Shown piece by piece: positions 60,261 through 64,000 of a stretch of DNA of 64,000 nt (the first letter of the stretch is position 1; each line of letters begins with the position of its first letter). The DNA is from Homalodisca vitripennis (taxonomy: Eukaryota; Arthropoda; Insecta; Hemiptera; Cicadellidae), in contig NC_060211.1 of NCBI RefSeq assembly GCF_021130785.1, positions 25,901,001 to 25,965,000 on the forward strand, written 5' to 3'. The translations under genes and the position numbers were made by a program. The notes beneath the pieces were generated by a model. The model saw only the letters and a program-made list of their open reading frames with translations. It made no database searches and was not told the DNA's origin.

Positions 60261-61439
60261 TTTAAATATTGTTGCTTGAGGTCCATAAAACAATAAAAGT
60301 ATGAGTAGTAATGTTAAAAAAAATTATAGGCATATACAATAATAGTATAGTGGATAAAGATGATTTTCCCAGAACTAGTGCCTTGTGTTTATACATATTC
60401 AAATGTAAAAGCTTATTTACTTATTGTTTGGCACAGACTCTAATTGCACAAAAACATGCAAGTAAGTTATAATGGCCTTTAAAATGCTTTTGATATTTTG
60501 AAACAGTCAAAAGACAGGATGGATTTTTCAAAACAATTGGAAATAGCTAGATATCTTAGCATTAGAGTTCAAATGTTAATATCGAGGCAATTTTAGTTTA
60601 CCAACATTAATGAATGAGTTTTCTTTGATGTTTATCACTTGATGAGGTATTTTGTCTTACGTTATAATTGATAGCCAAAGTCGTCTCACTACAGAATGTT
60701 GACATAACAGATGAGATGGTTTGTTAGCTTCTAAAACATAGGTCATAGTCAATATATTTTTTCTTAATTGCACAATTTTAAAGACTCATAGAAAACGAAT
60801 TAACTCAAAATATCAGTTTCTAACCCTTGGAGTTTTTACTCAATTTGTTTTAGGCATTTTTCCGCGATTCTCAAGTAGCTATAAAATAGAAATAAGATAA
60901 TGTAATAAATAGCTTTATGTATTTATTTAATAAGCCTCGACCAAAAGCTTCACTTCCATAGAGAGAAGTTTTAGTTAGGCCGAAAAAGATTTTCCTATTC
61001 AGGGCCGACATTGTATCCCCCCTCCCTGTTTTCCTAAAAGTCTCTTTCCAATACTTGTAAAAAATGTAAAAGACGCAGTTAGAAATTAGTTAGATTTGAT
61101 TTATATTGGCCTGACCTGAAACCCAGTTCTTAATTGAGGAACGCTTGTAAAAAAAGGCTTTTATTCATTTTTTTATAATATTCATGAAAAGTTTGTAGTA
61201 GACAAATATTTTTGAATTTTGGGTGAAAGCTGTAGACTTCATTTTGGAATATTTTCGTATTAATAATTTTATTGCATCATTTTAATACACATTTTCATAT
61301 CAAACAATGTTGAAAATATTATATATTTTATTTTCTCCGAATTTGTATACGGATGCAAAGTATACGGGAATAAAAAACTCCTGCTTTTGGCCGAATAAAA
61401 TTTAGTATAACCCAAACAACTTCGGGAATAAAGTTTAAT
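60261..61439. other. AT-rich stretch, nothing identified
   Basis: No supported gene or repeat is seen. Confidence 0.4.
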
Positions 61440-61770
61440 GTTTTGTGACTCCAGGATAAAACGGTTGCTACCATCGGTTTAGCAACGCAGTGCACAAAGT
61501 AACACCTAGCTGGGGACGCTATTGGGGGTTATACTCCTGGAAAATCTGGCCATCCCTAGAATAAGAGATGCAATGGAGTGGAAGTCCGACCCACGATCAG
61601 CACTGCGAATAATTCATGAGAATAACCGGGGTCTGCGGGAAGGGTTAGCATTTGTGTAGAATCTCGTCGCTGCAATAATGGTATGGGGGGCGTCCATTGT
61701 CTATGAGAGAAATTAATCCGCGGTGTCGCCGTGAGGCTGTGAAAACATGACCGTTTGTCAGGCACAGCAG
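61440..61770. promoter_or_regulatory. GC-rich noncoding island
   Basis: Includes gaataattcatgagaataac, ggtctgcgggaagggttagc and attaatccgcggtgtcgcc. The ataattcatgag core also occurs in the island at 49350-49560. The minus-strand 69-codon frame here has no domain. Confidence 0.3.
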
Positions 61771-64000
61771 CAGGGCTGTGTATTTCATGTGATTTGATTT
61801 GATGTGTACAAATATACGGACAATCTTTACTACCCTTTGAACCTGTGTAAAAATATTTTTTTCTAAAACATGCTGATCACTATTAAGTCAATTTGTTGGA
61901 ATCTGTTTCTCGTTGGGATTAATAAATTTTTCATATATACAGAATTGCACCTAAAAAAAAATAAAAATAAAAATGTAGCGCAATCGAAAATTATGCTATT
62001 TAAAGAATATTAGATTTGTTAATTATAATCCGGTAAATTATAAAAAAATATATTTTCAATTTAATTTTAAATAAATCAAAATCAATGTCCTTTTCCTTAT
62101 CATTTTCTAAATTATCTAGAAATTTGTATCAATACATATGCTACAATTATCATAAATAGACAAATATGACTGAATTTACACCACTTACTATGTGTTGCAA
62201 AACGAGTATTTTTTCGTGTATACAATTAGCGTGGTTATAACCCCTGAGCTGCGATAAATATATAGGGTATACATTAAGTCCTGATACGCCTGGATATATT
62301 CCAAACGTTTTAAGATATCAATCTACAACCTTAACAATAATAAAAAATGTTTTGAGGATTGTGGAGGGTTTGCATTTCAAAGGCGATTAAGTTTAAATTT
62401 CCTAATTAAACTCCTATTTGGTTACATGCCAATTTAAAGGTATATTCAATATAAATACAACGACACAAGGAAAACATCTCTACGGTGTTTCTAGCAGGTT
62501 ATGGGCAAATAACGTAAAAATAATAATCTAATTAGGACAGTGCTAATATCTTGTACATATCAAAACTATGTGCATGATTCCTTTCAGTATGTCTTTTAGA
62601 TTCTCAGTTTATCCCTTTACGTAGTATCTAATTTTTTTGAGCATAGTTTTTGTAAGAGGTAACTTAGACACTTTTTGCTTGGTGCCATCACAATGCAAGG
62701 GGTTATATGTCAATACATTTTGCTAGGAACGTCTTAGAGATGTTTCATTTATATCACTATGTTTCTATTGAATCGATATTTAAAATTCAATTTCCCAAGA
62801 TAGGGATTGAACATTTAAAGTAACCCCCTTCTACCCCCATTTGAAATGGGGATGAACATCTTTGTATCCCGCAAAAAATCTACAAAAGTATATTTTAATA
62901 TAAATATATTTTAATTATGGTTAAGTTTGTAGATTGATATCTCAATCCGTTCAAAATATTTTCAGGCGTATAAGAACTTATGTATACTCTATATAAGACT
63001 TCACTATAGTAAAGACTTCATTGCACGTAGTAAATTAATAATACATTGTGCTGACAAAGGTATAAGAAAAGAAAAACTACGATTATTAGATTTGGAAATG
63101 TTAATGAAATTATTAATCAATGCTCATGTATGTAGGTATTTCAGTACGTAATAAGCTATCACCAAAATATAATAAATGCATCAAAATACTGCATAACGTT
63201 CAATATATGCATAAGGAATATGCTTAACTGCATATCCGAGAGCGTTGAATGAAGAGCCTGGGAAATAAAGTGATAAGGTAGGAAAAGCATTGCACAATCT
63301 AAGTACGTATTTCCTACCGTGTCGTATATCTTTCATGCAGTTAAATATGTATAAAAGTATAAATTATTTGCTATGCTTAGTTTAAGAAGCAAGATTAGGA
63401 TGATAATAAAACCTTTTTTACTGTCATAAAACATTTCAGTTTATTACATTATTAATTTATAATCTAGTTTTAACAAATACAATTTTCTTTAAACAACGGT
63501 GCTTAATAGTTCTTATTTAATATTATAAATTTATTTAGAACCGATATGAAAGTTAAAATGCTTTTTATCACCTAACATGGCAATTGGCCGGTAGACAAGA
63601 GTTAAATTGTAATTTTAAGAACAGAACCTAGTTTATCATGAAATGAAGAAAATTGTCTGAGAAATAAATAAATCGTCAACTGCCCTAATTTTGACAAGAT
63701 TCGTAATATAATGGTAGAAAAGGGTTCAAATATTAAATAATATATTTGACAGGTCATATTCCGTTTATATCAAAAACTAAAAACCAACAATAATGTAGTA
63801 ACATAATAGTAAGAATAACTTTTTCCATTGAAAACAACCATTTTTAGTTTTCGCATTTTTATAATGTAATGAAAGAAGAATATATTTTTACCATTTATAA
63901 ATATTTTCTATTAAGTCACTTGAAAATAAATGATTATAGAAAATCTAATAAGGATAGCTAATTCTTAACATTTATTTTGTCTTGGGGAAAATAATTAGGG
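61771..64000. other. AT-rich gene-free end of window
   Basis: About 2.2 kb with no supported gene, repeat pair or clear structure. Confidence 0.4.

Overview
This is AT-rich eukaryotic DNA with no long open reading frames, GT-AG introns, and many (TA)n tracts. It also carries tRNA-derived SINEs and remnants of non-LTR, mariner-like, hAT-like, Helitron and piggyBac-like elements. That combination suggests an arthropod, most likely an insect (perhaps a hemipteran, low confidence). Nothing in it looks bacterial or viral. Most of the window is intergenic or intronic sequence made of repeats, simple sequence and scattered GC-richer islands.

The best genic content is a minus-strand set of three small predicted secreted-protein genes: A (27721-29666), B (37174-39089) and C (43906-46353). 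Each has a TATA-like box a few tens of bases before the ATG (clear for A and C), a tiny first coding exon of 13 to 15 codons encoding the start of a signal peptide, and a perfect GTAAGT donor. Each then has a phase-0 intron of about 1.6 kb and one second exon. The second exon encodes a short amphipathic stretch followed by a low-complexity Pro/Thr/Ser/Gln/Ala tail. These genes are deduced from splice signals and reading frames; the tiny first exons are too short for ordinary ORF calling. I read them as a fast-evolving secreted-protein family of unknown function. They are the most likely undescribed system here.

Layout. 1-9 kb: AT-rich sequence, a pre-miRNA-like hairpin, fold-back repeats, a non-LTR reverse transcriptase fragment. 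9-16 kb: a 540-bp fold-back MITE, a possible isolated terminal exon, dispersed repeats, a hAT-like fragment. 17-26 kb: a 495-bp Helitron, a nine-unit 118/119-bp satellite, two copies of a Gly-tRNA-like SINE associated with (TA)n. 27-47 kb: the secreted-gene set, interleaved with a 111-bp degenerate array, a mariner remnant, a 66-bp minisatellite next to gene B, dispersed repeats, a Leu/Ser-tRNA-like SINE, a palindromic 34-bp tandem and a compound microsatellite. 47-64 kb: a transposase pseudogene containing a 5'-truncated SINE, a second SINE, a 1-kb TTAA-flanked piggyBac-like element, a Helitron end, a possible plus-strand first exon at 59.7 kb, and AT-rich sequence to the end.

All functional statements beyond family-level resemblance are inference. 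No homology search or RNA data were available.
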